Shown in pieces: positions 45,093 to 53,531 of a stretch of DNA of 55,100 bases (position 1 is the stretch's first letter; every line of letters starts with the position of its first letter). Below the pieces are notes generated by a model, which saw only the letters and a list, made by a program, of their open reading frames with translations, did not search any database and had not been told where the DNA came from. This DNA comes from Sulfuricella sp. (lineage in GTDB: Bacteria > Pseudomonadota > Gammaproteobacteria > Burkholderiales > Sulfuricellaceae). Made by a program: the position numbers and the translations under genes. Location of the stretch: contig JAQTMN010000010.1 in assembly GCA_028714315.1 (NCBI GenBank), positions 1-55,100 on the forward strand, read 5' to 3'.

Positions 45093-45338
45093 ATGGCAAA
45101 GAAATTTCCGATCAAACCCGCACACCCGGAGCGCATCTGCTGGGGATGCGATAAATATTGCCCAGTCGATTCCATGAAATGCGGGAACGGCTCGGACCGC
45201 ACCCAGCATCCGATGGAACTGTTTGGCGAGGATTGGGCCGATTTTGCCCTGGAGGAACTGGAGCCGGATGAGAATAAAGACGAGGCGGCCAGCATTGCAG
45301 GGCGGATTTACCCTAAAGGGCACAAGAGCGCAGCGTAA
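45093..45338 (+). CDS. DUF3079 protein, cysteine-rich
   Basis: 81 residues. Begins MAKKFPIKPAHPERICWGCD KYCPVDSMKCGNGSDRTQHP, that is the DUF3079 pattern with C-x-x-C-x3-C and a fourth Cys, then ELFGEDWADF. Four cysteines may bind zinc or iron. The ATG at 45093 begins the family; a frame from 45045 adds unrelated residues. The last dozen residues (AGRIYPKGHKSAA) and stop lie in a dispersed repeat (45299-45412); the family usually ends earlier, so the tail is repeat-derived. Confidence 0.8.
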   Translation: MAKKFPIKPAHPERICWGCDKYCPVDSMKCGNGSDRTQHPMELFGEDWADFALEELEPDENKDEAASIAGRIYPKGHKSAA

Positions 45339-45412
45339 TCCGCTGAATGTTTGACTGGCCGATCGTCCCACACCCGGCGATGCGCTTCGCTTATTGACGC
45401 CCTACCGCGGTG
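45299..45412. repeat. dispersed palindromic repeat (CATCCGGCGCAAT family), double copy
   Basis: GGGCGGATTTACCCTAAAGG and GCGCAGCGTAATCCGC, then CGGCGATGCGCTTCGCTTAT and GACGCCCTAC. First part also contains the CCTAAAGGGCACAAGAGC string seen in 8155-8222 and 14735-14777, so it is a mosaic of two families. It overlaps the 3' end of the DUF3079 gene. Confidence 0.65.
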
Positions 45413-45466
45413 CCATCGCGCGCTCCGCACGTCACGCGGCGGAATACACGCGTCGAAGGTGCAACC

Positions 45467-45952
45467 TCAACCGCGGCGCGCCGCCTCGATTGTCGCGATG
45501 TCGATCTTTTTCATCTCCATCATCGCATCGAACGCGCGCTTGGCGGCAGCCGGATCGGGATCGGTGACCGCTTGCGTCAGGGCGATCGGCGTAATCTGCC
45601 AAGACAATCCCCATTTGTCCTTGCACCAGCCGCACGCGCTCTCCTGGCCGCCGTTGCCGACGATGGCGTTCCAGTAACGATCCGTTTCGGCCTGGTCCGC
45701 GGTCGCGACCTGAAAGGAGAATGCTTCGTTGTGCGTGAACGCGGGTCCGCCGTTGAGCCCGATGCAGGGAATGCCCATCACGGTAAAGTTGACCGTCAAC
45801 ACATCCCCCTTCTTTCCGGACGGAAAGTCTCCCGGCGAGCGAAACACCTCGCCGACGGACGAATCGGGAAAGGTCTCGGCGTAAAACCGCGCCGCTCCCT
45901 CGACGTCGCGATCGTACCAAAGGCAAATCGTGTTTTTTGCAGGCATTATCAT
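45467..45952 (-). CDS. VOC-family PhnB-like protein
   Basis: 161 residues from the ATG at 45952; an ATG at 45946 is also possible. Vicinal-oxygen-chelate fold of the PhnB/3-demethylubiquinone-methyltransferase-like type: KNTICLWYDRDVEGAARFYA, ETFPDSSVGEVF, GIPCIGLNGGPAF, then CGWCKDKWGLSWQITP. Such proteins often lack known substrates and may bind metals or antibiotics. GGAG lies 7 bases upstream of the 45952 ATG. Convergent with the DUF3079 gene. Confidence 0.85.
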   Translation of the reverse strand: MIMPAKNTICLWYDRDVEGAARFYAETFPDSSVGEVFRSPGDFPSGKKGDVLTVNFTVMGIPCIGLNGGPAFTHNEAFSFQVATADQAETDRYWNAIVGNGGQESACGWCKDKWGLSWQITPIALTQAVTDPDPAAAKRAFDAMMEMKKIDIATIEAARRG

Positions 45953-46175
45953 GTCGCTTCTCCATGTGCTGCTGAACATTGTGGCCAATCGGGAAAAGGC
46001 ATTGGCTGGCCTTTCGCGCCAATGTGGTGAGAATCCCTACCATTCCGGCGTTGCCTTACTCTGCTTAGTATAGGCGGGGATGACGTGAAGGTTACGGGCG
46101 CTGCTTTTTGGCGAAGCGTCCGGTGGAAATGAAAAAGGTAGAGTGAAGAAGAAAAAGGGGCCAAGATGCGCGATC

Positions 46176-46200
46176 TGTGGGTCAGGCTTTAGCCTGACCA
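46176..46200. repeat. half unit of hairpin repeat (GTCAGGCTTTAGCCTGAC)
   Basis: TGTGGGTCAGGCTTTAGCCT then GACC. Only the left half of the unit at 8155-8222 is kept, directly next to the repeat tract starting at 46201. Confidence 0.6.
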
Positions 46201-46383
46201 AGAAAGCGGGGTCAGCGAAAGCGGGGTCAGTTCTGCGAAAGCAATAACAAGAAAGCGCAAGAAAGCGGGGTCCAAGAAAGCGGGGTCAGTTCTAGAAAGC
46301 GCTAGAAAGCGGGGTCACTAGAAAGTAGAAAGCGGGGTCAGTTCTAACATTCCAACAAATGTATGAATGTTAGAACTGACCCC
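46201..46383. repeat. GAAAGCGGGGTCAG tract and hairpin
   Basis: From 46201 to 46335 the unit GAAAGCGGGGTCAG(TTCT) recurs about seven times at irregular spacing. Then GGGGTCAGTTCTAACATTC (46334-46352) and its exact inverse complement (46365-46383) make a 19-bp-arm hairpin. A copy at 47125-47173 and a fragment near 4091-4142 are related. Together these fill 45953-46441, which holds no gene. Such strings often accompany REP-associated or IS-related remnants. Confidence 0.8.
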
Positions 46384-46441
46384 ACGCTTCCCTGCTTGCG
46401 CTCGACCCCACGCTTGCGCTTGCGTGATCAGCCGCGAACGT

Positions 46442-46729
46442 TCATGAGCGCACAGGAGAAGCAGAGAGCTTCACGCCGAGCGCGTGAAGTAGCTTAAGCA
46501 TCGTGTCATAACGAGGTTTGGCGCCTGGCGTAAGCGCTTTGTAGAGGCTCTCTCTTCCGAGGCCTGCGTCTTTGGCAAGCTGTGCCATACCTCTAGCGCG
46601 AGCGACATCGCGGACGGCTGTTAGAAATACATCGGGATTAGGATCTTCAAGAGCGGCGGTCAAGTACTCCGCAATCGTTTCCTCATCGTCGAGGTAATCA
46701 GCAGCATCGAATGGGGCAAATTTGGCCAT
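46442..46729 (-). CDS. HigA-like antitoxin
   Basis: 95 residues, HigA-like 'addiction module antidote' family: FAPFDAADYLDDEETIAEYL, TAALEDPNPDVFLTAVRDVA, RARGMAQLAKDAGLGRESLY, KALTPGAKPRYDTMLKLLHA. It has an XRE helix-turn-helix in the middle that would bind the operator. The gene is downstream of the toxin with a 3-base gap. The module sits between two copies of a hairpin repeat. Confidence 0.88.
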   Translation of the reverse strand: MAKFAPFDAADYLDDEETIAEYLTAALEDPNPDVFLTAVRDVARARGMAQLAKDAGLGRESLYKALTPGAKPRYDTMLKLLHALGVKLSASPVRS

Positions 46730-46732
46730 GGT

Positions 46733-47032
46733 CTACTCCTTTTCCAGAGCCCGCGCCATTTCAATAGCGCGTTTGATGTCGCGCTTCTGCGAAGACTTGT
46801 CGCCACCGAGCAGAAGCAGATAGATAACCTCGCCACGGCGGGTGAAATAAAGCCGATAGCCAGGACCGAAATGGATGCGCATTTCGGACACGCCTTCGCC
46901 GACGGGCTCGCAGTCTCCGAAGTTACCGTGCTCCGCAGAGCGGATGCGGTGAGCGATGTGAGCGCGGGCCAGCTTGTCCTTCAATGTGGAAAGCCAAGCG
47001 TCAAACACTTCCGAGCGGTGAAAGATGTTCAT
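46733..47032 (-). CDS. HigB-like (RelE-fold) toxin
   Basis: 99 residues from the ATG at 47032. RelE/ParE-type toxin of the HigB 'killer' family: MNIFHRSEVFDAWLSTLKDK, KLARAHIAHRIRSAEHGNFG, VGEGVSEMRIHFGPGYRLYF and YLLLLGGDKSSQKRDIKRAI. RNA cleavage is expected. It precedes the antitoxin gene by 3 bases, the toxin-first order of HigBA modules. Confidence 0.9.
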   Translation of the reverse strand: MNIFHRSEVFDAWLSTLKDKLARAHIAHRIRSAEHGNFGDCEPVGEGVSEMRIHFGPGYRLYFTRRGEVIYLLLLGGDKSSQKRDIKRAIEMARALEKE

Positions 47033-47124
47033 GCCGGATAGCGTATCCGAATGGATACGACCACGCAACCACTAAAAGGTTCCGGGAATAAATTGGAAGC
47101 GAGAAGAAAGCGAGGAAAGGAGAA

Positions 47125-47175
47125 AGCGGGGTCAGTTCTAACATTCCAACAAATGTATGAATGTTAGTGACCCCA
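47125..47175. repeat. GGGGTCAGTTCTAACATTC hairpin
   Basis: AGCGGGGTCAGTTCTAACAT... with a right arm GAATGTTAG-TGACCCC that lacks five bases. Same repeat as 46334-46383 and in the same orientation, so the HigBA-like genes lie between two direct copies. The interval 47033-47393 has no gene apart from this and 47231-47272. Confidence 0.75.
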
Positions 47176-47230
47176 CGCTTCCTTCCCTGTAACAGTCTTG
47201 CTCATGATGGCAGCTCCGACAACGGCAGCC

Positions 47231-47272
47231 AAACATCCGGCGCAATGCCTGTTGGTTATTGCGGCCTACGCA
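47231..47272. repeat. dispersed palindromic repeat (CATCCGGCGCAAT family)
   Basis: AAACATCCGGCGCAATGCCT, then GTTATTGCGGCCTACG. Same family as 430-476. Confidence 0.55.
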
Positions 47273-47393
47273 AGCTGGAGTTTGTGGCTGTCATGTCAAG
47301 ATGTGACCCCATTTTTCTGTGCTTCCCATTTTTTCGCCCTGACCCCATTTTTTCGCCCCCGCAACGAATGACCCCGGCGACCCCAACGAAGGG

Positions 47394-47612
47394 TTAGGGC
47401 AGGGCTGCATCTCGGTTAACAATGACGGTTATATGCCCCTTCCTAAGCTGCTTTTGCAGTTCCTTGCGAGTCGCCGCTAGTTCGCTCTTGAGAGAAAGAT
47501 TGGAAGTCTCCAGCTTAGCAAGTTTCCTCTGAAGCCTGGTCACCTCAGATTTCATTTCCTTCAGTTGTATGGTGAGGAGCTTCGTTGGGTCTTGAGGCAT
47601 AGAGTCTGGCAT
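47394..47612 (-). CDS. small coiled-coil protein
   Basis: 72 residues. From about residue 14 to 58 the sequence is a continuous heptad-type helix (LTIQLKEMKSEVTRLQRKLA, KLETSNLSLKSELAATRKEL), a coiled coil likely to dimerise. A short end follows (GHITVIVNRDAALP). GAGGG is 9 bases before the ATG. No motif of function is visible. It lies next to repeat-rich sequence and could be a remnant or accessory protein; I do not recognise it. Confidence 0.5.
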   Translation of the reverse strand: MPDSMPQDPTKLLTIQLKEMKSEVTRLQRKLAKLETSNLSLKSELAATRKELQKQLRKGHITVIVNRDAALP

Positions 47613-47654
47613 CGGGATGTCCCTCTAGAAGTAAGACAAAGGAGTTCGAGGCGT

Positions 47655-47745
47655 GGGGTCACTTGCCCATGAGGGACAATAGGGGACACAAGGGCAATAG
47701 GGCAAGGGCAATAGGGGACAGACCACGATTATTCTCATTCGCAGG
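47655..47745. repeat. AGGGGACA-type repeat tract
   Basis: The unit AATAGGGGACA(CAAGGGCAAT) recurs in GACAATAGGGGACACAAGGG, then CAATAGGGGACAGACC. Irregular tandem, non-coding, between the coiled-coil gene and recG. Similar strings border repeat-associated transposase remnants, but no transposase is seen here. Confidence 0.5.
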
Positions 47746-47818
47746 CGAAGCGATGGCTTATGCCTAGCGAATTAAACGCCATATCCATTTCCGTGACAAG
47801 CAGCATCCGCAGGAAGCC

Positions 47819-49864
47819 TTAAACCTTCAAAAACTCATCCGCCCGTCCCAGCCACCTCCGCAAATGCCCTTCCGCCACATCCGGCCTATCGGCAATCAGC
47901 CGTTCCGCCGCAATCCTGGCCGCCGCCAGCAAATCCTGATCCTGCTCGATGTCGGCGATCTTGAGCAGCGGAACGCCGCTCTGGCGGGCGCCGAGGAATT
48001 CTCCCGGCCCGCGCAGCAGCAGGTCCTGGCGGGCGATTTCGAAGCCGTCGCTGTTTTCATAGATGATTTTCAGCCGCGCCCGGGCGGTTTCCGACACTGG
48101 AGTCTGGTAGAGCAGGATGCAGGCGCTTTGCGCGGCGCCGCGCCCGACCCGGCCGCGTAGCTGGTGCAGCTGGGAGAGGCCAAAGCGTTCGGCGTGTTCG
48201 ATCACCATCAGGGAGGCGTTGGGCACGTCCACGCCGACTTCGATCACGGTGGTCGCCACCAGGAGCTGGATTTCCCCGGCCTTGAAGGCGGCCATGGTCG
48301 CCGCCTTGTCGCGCGCGTGCAGGCGGCCGTGCACGAGGCCGACCTGGAGTTCGGGGAAGGTGGCGCTCAGGGTTTCGAAGGTTTCCATCGCGGTTTGCAG
48401 CTGGAGCTTTTCGGATTCCTCGATCAGCGGGCACACCCAGTAGGCTTGCCGCCCCTTGAGGCAGGCTTCGCGCACCCGCGCGACCACTTCGTCGCGGCGG
48501 CTGTCGCCGACCAGCTTGGTGACCACCGGCGTGCGCCCCGGCGGCCGCTCGTCGATCACCGATACGTCGAGGTCGGCGTAGTAGCTCATCGACAGCGTGC
48601 GCGGGATGGGCGTCGCGCTCATCATGAGCTGGTGCGGCTCCTGGCCGGTGCCGGCGCCCTTCTGTCGCAACGCTAGCCGCTGGTGCACACCGAAGCGGTG
48701 CTGCTCGTCGATGACGGCGAGGCCCAGGTTGTTGAATACCACCTGCTCCTGGAACAGGGCATGGGTGCCGACGGCGAGCTGGGCCGTGCCTTCGGCCGCC
48801 GCTTCCAGCGCGGCCTGTTTTTCTTTTTTCGGCAGGCTTGCCGCCAGCCAGACGACATTGAGGCCGAGCGGCGCCAGCCAGGCGGAAAGCTTGATGAAAT
48901 GCTGTTCGGCGAGGATTTCGGTGGGCGCCATGATGGCCGCCTGAAAGCCGTTTTCGATCGCCTGCAAGGCCGCCAGCGCGGCCACCACGGTCTTGCCGCT
49001 GCCGACGTCGCCTTGCAGCAGGCGCTGCATCGGGTGGGGGCGGGCGAGGTCGCCGGCGAGCTCTTTCACCACGCGCTGCTGGGCGCGGGTGAGCGGGAAC
49101 GGCAGGGATTCGAGCAGCGCGCGGGTGAGCGCGTGCCGCGCGGGCATGGCGGCCGCCGATTGCGCGCGCCGGCGCCGGTAGTGCTGGTGCATGGAAAGCT
49201 GCTGCGCCAGGAGCTCGTCGAACTTGAGGCGGCGCCAGGCGGGATGAGTGCGCTCGGCCAGCAGTTCGAGCGGCGCGTCCGGCGGCGGCTGGTGCAGGTA
49301 GGCGATGCTCTCGGCAAAGCCGGGCAGGCCGAGCGGCCGGAGCACGTCGTCCGGCAGGGTGTCGGCCAGGTCGCAGGCATCGAGCGCGGCTTGCACCAGC
49401 TTTCTCAGGGCGGCCTGCGACAGCCCGGCGGTGGTCGGGTAGACCGGCGTCAGCGCCTCCGCCACTGGCTCTTCCGCGCCGACCATGCGGTATTGCGGGT
49501 GCACCATCTCCATGCCGAGAAAGCCGTGGCGCATTTCGCCGAACACGCGCACGCGCTTGCCGGGGGCGAGCTGCTTGATCTGGCTCGGGTAGAAATTGAG
49601 AAAACGCAGCGTCATCGCGCCGCTGCCGTCCTCCACCTGGCACACCAGGGTGCGGCGCGGACGGTACTGGACGTTGGCGTGGGTGATCTCGCCCTCGACC
49701 AGCACCGCCTGCCCGAGCGGCGCATGGGCGATGGGGTAGAGCCGGGTTTCGTCCTGGTAGCGCAGCGGCAGGTGCAGCAGCAGGTCGTGGGCGGTGTGGA
49801 GCCCGAGCTTGGCGAGCTTGGCTTGCATGGCGGGGGGAAAAGATGGGGCGGAAGCCGGTTTCAT
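47819..49864 (-). CDS. recG: ATP-dependent DNA helicase RecG
   Basis: 681 residues from the ATG at 49864. RecG reverses stalled replication forks and branch-migrates Holliday junctions. Wedge/OB domain at the front (PIAHAPLGQAVLVEGEITHA, DGSGAMTLRFLNFYPSQIKQ). Helicase motifs: I LLQGDVGSGKTVVA, II VIDEQHRFGVHQR, III LMMSATPIPRTL, VI GRVGRGAAQSACILLY. The C-terminal part (FEIARQDLLLRGPGEFLGARQSG) is also typical. An ATG at 49828 is an alternative. A PAS-GGDEF gene lies 34 bases upstream on the same strand. Confidence 0.96.
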   Translation of the reverse strand: MKPASAPSFPPAMQAKLAKLGLHTAHDLLLHLPLRYQDETRLYPIAHAPLGQAVLVEGEITHANVQYRPRRTLVCQVEDGSGAMTLRFLNFYPSQIKQLAPGKRVRVFGEMRHGFLGMEMVHPQYRMVGAEEPVAEALTPVYPTTAGLSQAALRKLVQAALDACDLADTLPDDVLRPLGLPGFAESIAYLHQPPPDAPLELLAERTHPAWRRLKFDELLAQQLSMHQHYRRRRAQSAAAMPARHALTRALLESLPFPLTRAQQRVVKELAGDLARPHPMQRLLQGDVGSGKTVVAALAALQAIENGFQAAIMAPTEILAEQHFIKLSAWLAPLGLNVVWLAASLPKKEKQAALEAAAEGTAQLAVGTHALFQEQVVFNNLGLAVIDEQHRFGVHQRLALRQKGAGTGQEPHQLMMSATPIPRTLSMSYYADLDVSVIDERPPGRTPVVTKLVGDSRRDEVVARVREACLKGRQAYWVCPLIEESEKLQLQTAMETFETLSATFPELQVGLVHGRLHARDKAATMAAFKAGEIQLLVATTVIEVGVDVPNASLMVIEHAERFGLSQLHQLRGRVGRGAAQSACILLYQTPVSETARARLKIIYENSDGFEIARQDLLLRGPGEFLGARQSGVPLLKIADIEQDQDLLAAARIAAERLIADRPDVAEGHLRRWLGRADEFLKV

Positions 49865-49898
49865 CCGCCAGATTGTACCCAACTCCGTTCGCTGAGGT

Positions 49899-51983
49899 TC
49901 AAGGCTCGGAGTAGAAATGGAAGGCGTTTTTGCCCGCTTCCTTGGCCCGGTACATGGCGGCATCGGCGCATTTCATCAGCGTATGGCGGTCGGCGCCATC
50001 CAGCGTGTGCAGGCTGATGCCGATGCTGGCGGTGACGCGGGTTTCGTTCCCGTCGAGGGAGAAGGGCGCGGACAACGCTTCGACGATGCGCTGCGCGGTG
50101 GCTGCGGCGGATGCGCGGTCGGCGCCGGAGATCACGGCGGTGAACTCGTCCCCCCCGAGCCGGGCCAGGGTATCTTCGGCGCGCATGCAGCCATTGATGC
50201 GCTTGGACACTTCCTGCAGGAGATGGTCGCCGAGGTCGTGGCCGAAGGTGTCGTTGATGGCCTTGAAATTGTCCAGATCGATGAACATCAGGGCGAAAGG
50301 CTCGCGCTGGCGGGAGGCATGGGCAATGGCCTGGTGGATGCGGTCATAGAGCAGGCTGCGGTTGGGCAGCCCGGTGAGGATGTCGTGGGTGGCCATGAAT
50401 TCGATCCGGCTCTGGGACTCCTTGATGGCGGAAATGTCGCTGAAAATCCCGACGTAATGGATCGTCCGGCCGGTTTCGTCCCGTGCCGCGCTCAGCGTCA
50501 GCCATGCCGGGAAAATCTTGCCGTCCTTGCGCCGATCCCAGATTTCGCCTTGCCATTCGCCCTTTTCGATGAGGCTGATCCACATCTGGCGGTAGAACTC
50601 CGGCGGATGGCGGCCCGATTTCAGGAGGGATGGGGTTTTGCCCACCACTTCTTCCGGCTGGTAGCCGGTGAGCGTGGTGAATGCCCGGTTTACCGTGACG
50701 ATGGTGCGTTGGGCGTCGGTGATCAGGATGGATTCCGCGGTGTGCTCGAATACCGTGGCGTTGAGGCGGTGCTTTTCCTCGCTGGCTTGCAGCCGCTTCA
50801 CCATGGTGCGCACCGAATCGGTCATGCCGTTGAACGAGGTGGCGATGGCTTGCAGTTCATCGCGGGAATCGAGGGTGGCGTAGGCATGAAAATCTCCCTT
50901 CGCGAAGCGCCCGGCGGCTTCCTTCAGGGCGGCCAGATTTTTCAGGATGCCGTCGGTAAAGCCCAGAAACAGGTAAGCCGCGAGCGCCAGCGCAAGGCCC
51001 GTCACGGTCAGGATCAGCCGTTTCTCGGTTTTCAGGCGATCCAGCCGGTCCTGGATCAGCCTTTCCAGGATCGGCATGGTCATGTTGCACATGCGGTAGT
51101 CGGCGTCGATGGCCAGCGTTCCGGCGTCGAACAGGGCCTGCCCTTCAGCCTCGATCGCGGGGGAAAGCAGCACCTCGTTTTGCACCTCGGCGGCGAAAGC
51201 GAGCGCGCCGCCGGTCACGTCCTGTAGCGGCTGTTGCAGGGCCGTGAGACTGGGCGCGGCGGCGAGGACTTTCTCCGTCTGCCCCAGCAGGTCGTTGCCG
51301 GCGTTCCGGATTTCGCCGACGAGGGTGCTCAGCCGGTAACGCTCTTCCGGCGTAAGCGCCTTGCGCTGAACCGCGCTGGCGGACAGCGCCCGCGCCTGGC
51401 CGAGGTCTTCGGCCAGGTTGGGTAACTGGACGATGGCGATCTGGGCGATGTAATACGGCACCAGCTCGGCTTCCAGCGTAAGGCCGGAAGTGTCGGCCAC
51501 TTCCATCAGGAAATTGTTGAGGTAATGGACGAATCCGGTGTGGAGCAGGAAGCTTTGTTCGCCCGGCCGCGCGAGCGCCTGTTCCCGCACGTAGCGCCAG
51601 CGGGCCTTGACCTCCAGCAACTGGCGCATGATGCTGAGCTGCTCGCTGTGCCTGCGCTCGAATTCGTCGAGCTTGCGGACCGATTCATCGGCCTGGCTTT
51701 CGAATTCCGCCAGTCTGGCGCGCGCGGACGCATCGCCGCTCAGGGCGAGTTGCGCCATGCCGCGATGCGCCTGGATGCGCGAGGTGAGATTCTTGATCGG
51801 CTGGATGGCCTGGATGCCGACAAGTTCCCGCTCGGATACCCCGATCTGGGCGTCGAGCTTCGGTACCAACAGGGCAAGGAGCAGGACCAGGGGGATGAGG
51901 AAGAGCGCCCCCACCAGCGCCAGCTTGCAGGGAAATGTGAGGCGGCTCATCAGCCACACGGCGGGATGGAGGACAAAGCGCAT
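49899..51983 (-). CDS. membrane diguanylate cyclase with HAMP and PAS
   Basis: 694 residues. First span at about 20-42 (LALVGALFLIPLVLLLALLV), a large periplasmic helical region, second span about 325-345 (LILTVTGLALALAAYLFLGF). Then HAMP (about 346-400), PAS (about 405-520, ESILITDAQRTIVTVNRAFT) and GGDEF (about 535-690) with the catalytic RLGGDEFTAV intact and the inhibitory-site-like R-x-x-D (RAED) upstream. It makes c-di-GMP in response to an outside or redox signal. Long periplasmic part contains HRGMAQLALSGDASARARLA. Two PilZ receptors in the window could be its targets. Confidence 0.92.
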   Translation of the reverse strand: MRFVLHPAVWLMSRLTFPCKLALVGALFLIPLVLLLALLVPKLDAQIGVSERELVGIQAIQPIKNLTSRIQAHRGMAQLALSGDASARARLAEFESQADESVRKLDEFERRHSEQLSIMRQLLEVKARWRYVREQALARPGEQSFLLHTGFVHYLNNFLMEVADTSGLTLEAELVPYYIAQIAIVQLPNLAEDLGQARALSASAVQRKALTPEERYRLSTLVGEIRNAGNDLLGQTEKVLAAAPSLTALQQPLQDVTGGALAFAAEVQNEVLLSPAIEAEGQALFDAGTLAIDADYRMCNMTMPILERLIQDRLDRLKTEKRLILTVTGLALALAAYLFLGFTDGILKNLAALKEAAGRFAKGDFHAYATLDSRDELQAIATSFNGMTDSVRTMVKRLQASEEKHRLNATVFEHTAESILITDAQRTIVTVNRAFTTLTGYQPEEVVGKTPSLLKSGRHPPEFYRQMWISLIEKGEWQGEIWDRRKDGKIFPAWLTLSAARDETGRTIHYVGIFSDISAIKESQSRIEFMATHDILTGLPNRSLLYDRIHQAIAHASRQREPFALMFIDLDNFKAINDTFGHDLGDHLLQEVSKRINGCMRAEDTLARLGGDEFTAVISGADRASAAATAQRIVEALSAPFSLDGNETRVTASIGISLHTLDGADRHTLMKCADAAMYRAKEAGKNAFHFYSEP

Positions 51984-52121
51984 GAAACACTACCCTCCAA
52001 AGTGGATCATATTGGTTACAGTTTAATGTAGCCCCCGCCGAAAGCAAATACCCTGCATGCGACGTTGTTTTTCCATTTGAAACGCCAAGTTACAGGGGAC
52101 GCCAAAACTCTCCGGGAGGGC

Positions 52122-52502
52122 TTATTCCGCCACCAGCACCGCGTCCATTTCCACCAGCGCGCCGCGCGGCAGCTCCTTCACGCCCACCGCCGCCCGCGCC
52201 GGGTACGGCTGGTCGAAATAATGCGCCATGATTTCGTTGACCTTGGCGAAATGGGTCAGGTCGGTGAGGTAGACGTTGAGCTTGACGGTGTGGTTGAGGC
52301 TGCAATCGGCGGCGCCGGCCACCGCGCCCAGGTTGAGGAATACCTGGTGGATTTGCGCCTCGACGCCCTCGACCAGGATCATGGTCTGGGCATCAAGCCC
52401 GATCTGGCCGGACAGGTAGACGGTGTCGCCCACTTTCACGCCCTGGGAATAGGTGCCGATGGCAGCCGGGGCGCTAGGGGTGGAGAGGATTTGTTTGGCC
52501 AT
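52122..52502 (-). CDS. ridA: RidA family deaminase
   Basis: 126 residues, full length. RidA hydrolyses reactive 2-aminoacrylate enamines to keto acids. Conserved: [60 protein letters not shown], and the substrate-binding Arg in [20 protein letters not shown] then DAVLVAE. The ATG at 52502 is chosen as the family start. Separate from the DGC by 138 bases. Confidence 0.95.
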   Translation of the reverse strand: MAKQILSTPSAPAAIGTYSQGVKVGDTVYLSGQIGLDAQTMILVEGVEAQIHQVFLNLGAVAGAADCSLNHTVKLNVYLTDLTHFAKVNEIMAHYFDQPYPARAAVGVKELPRGALVEMDAVLVAE

Positions 52503-52596
52503 GGATTTTTCCTTTCTCAAAAGGGGTGCAAAAAAAACGGAAATAGGGGGTAATTCTCCTCCAATGGGCGCTGCGCGATCAACCTAAAAACCGTAT

Positions 52597-52732
52597 TTCA
52601 CCGCAGAGGGCGCGGAGGACGCAGGGGAAAAACAAATGATTACGGATTTCCGCTGCGTACCCAATGGGTGAGTGTCCAATGAAGCGTAAGTCTTTGAATT
52701 CCTCCGCGCCTTCTGCGTCCTCCGCGGTTCAA
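52597..52732. repeat. hairpin repeat (CACCGCAGAGGGCGCGGAGGA type)
   Basis: TCACCGCAGAGGGCGCGGAG, then GACGC, and the arm CCTCCGCGCCTTCTGCGTCC, then TCCGCGGTT: a diverged member of the CGCAAAGGCGCAAAG family. It lies between ridA and the pseudopilin operon end (52503-52768). No gene is seen in that interval. Confidence 0.75.
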
Positions 52733-52768
52733 ATGAGGCTGAAGGATCAATGGGTTGTTGCCGCATGC

Positions 52769-53518
52769 TCACGGGAGCTTCTGCGCGGACACCATGCGGT
52801 TGAACAGGATATTGGGCGAAATCCAGGCGATGAGGTCGTCGAAGGTCGCGGTGGGCGTTTTGCTGACGAAGTTGCTGTTGGCCGTGGCGGTGCCGCCGGC
52901 GGTCAGCCGGTTCTCCAGTTCGTCCGCATCGGCGCCGGAAGCCCGCTGCGTTCCTTGAGGCGTGTAGGCGCTGTTGCCGTTCCTGCCGTGGGAAACGATC
53001 ACGGCGGGGACAAGCCTGGACAGGGCATTCCCGCTTTTCGTATTGAGTATGGTCATGTTTCCCTGCGAGCACAGCGCGAAGGCGGCAAGCTGGGGATTTG
53101 CCGGGGGCGGGCAGGTTGGGCCGGAGAAGGCGGTTTGCGGCACGGTTCGCGCGAATTCCGGGGCAACCCGGTAGGTGTATCGATTTCCCCAGGCGTCGGT
53201 CTCGCCGACTCCCAGCGTCGCCCACGGCAGCACGCCGGCGGTATTGGCGCAGCCGCCGGCAAGAACCGGCGCGGGTTCGAGCCCGGCACCGACGGTGCCG
53301 GTCGCCGTCGCCGCCGGGGCGGGGCAGGGCAGGCGCCCGTTGACCACGGCGAAGCCGACCAGCGCTTCCCTGATTTCGTCCAGCGCCTGCCGCGTTTCCT
53401 CGACGCGGCGATTTTCGATCCGGGCGGAAAGCGGTATCAGCGTTCCGCCCAGAAGCAGGCCGACGATCGCCAGCACGACGGCCATTTCAACCAGGGTGAA
53501 GCCATTTTGCTTGTTCAT
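52769..53518 (-). CDS. type IV pilin-like/pseudopilin with N-terminal methylation site
   Basis: 249 residues. Starts MNKQNGFTLVEMAVVLAIVG: G-F-T-L-x-E prepilin peptidase site after a six-residue leader, then a hydrophobic helix. The globular part contains several cysteines (GRLPCPAP, GGCANTAG, TCPPPANP, ALCSQG), suggesting disulfides. Longer than major pilins; type II secretion or competence-like minor pseudopilin more likely. The ATG at 53518 is chosen for the leader. Next gene upstream is 13 bases away in the same operon. Confidence 0.88.
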   Translation of the reverse strand: MNKQNGFTLVEMAVVLAIVGLLLGGTLIPLSARIENRRVEETRQALDEIREALVGFAVVNGRLPCPAPAATATGTVGAGLEPAPVLAGGCANTAGVLPWATLGVGETDAWGNRYTYRVAPEFARTVPQTAFSGPTCPPPANPQLAAFALCSQGNMTILNTKSGNALSRLVPAVIVSHGRNGNSAYTPQGTQRASGADADELENRLTAGGTATANSNFVSKTPTATFDDLIAWISPNILFNRMVSAQKLP

Positions 53519-53531
53519 GACGGCCCCCGAA

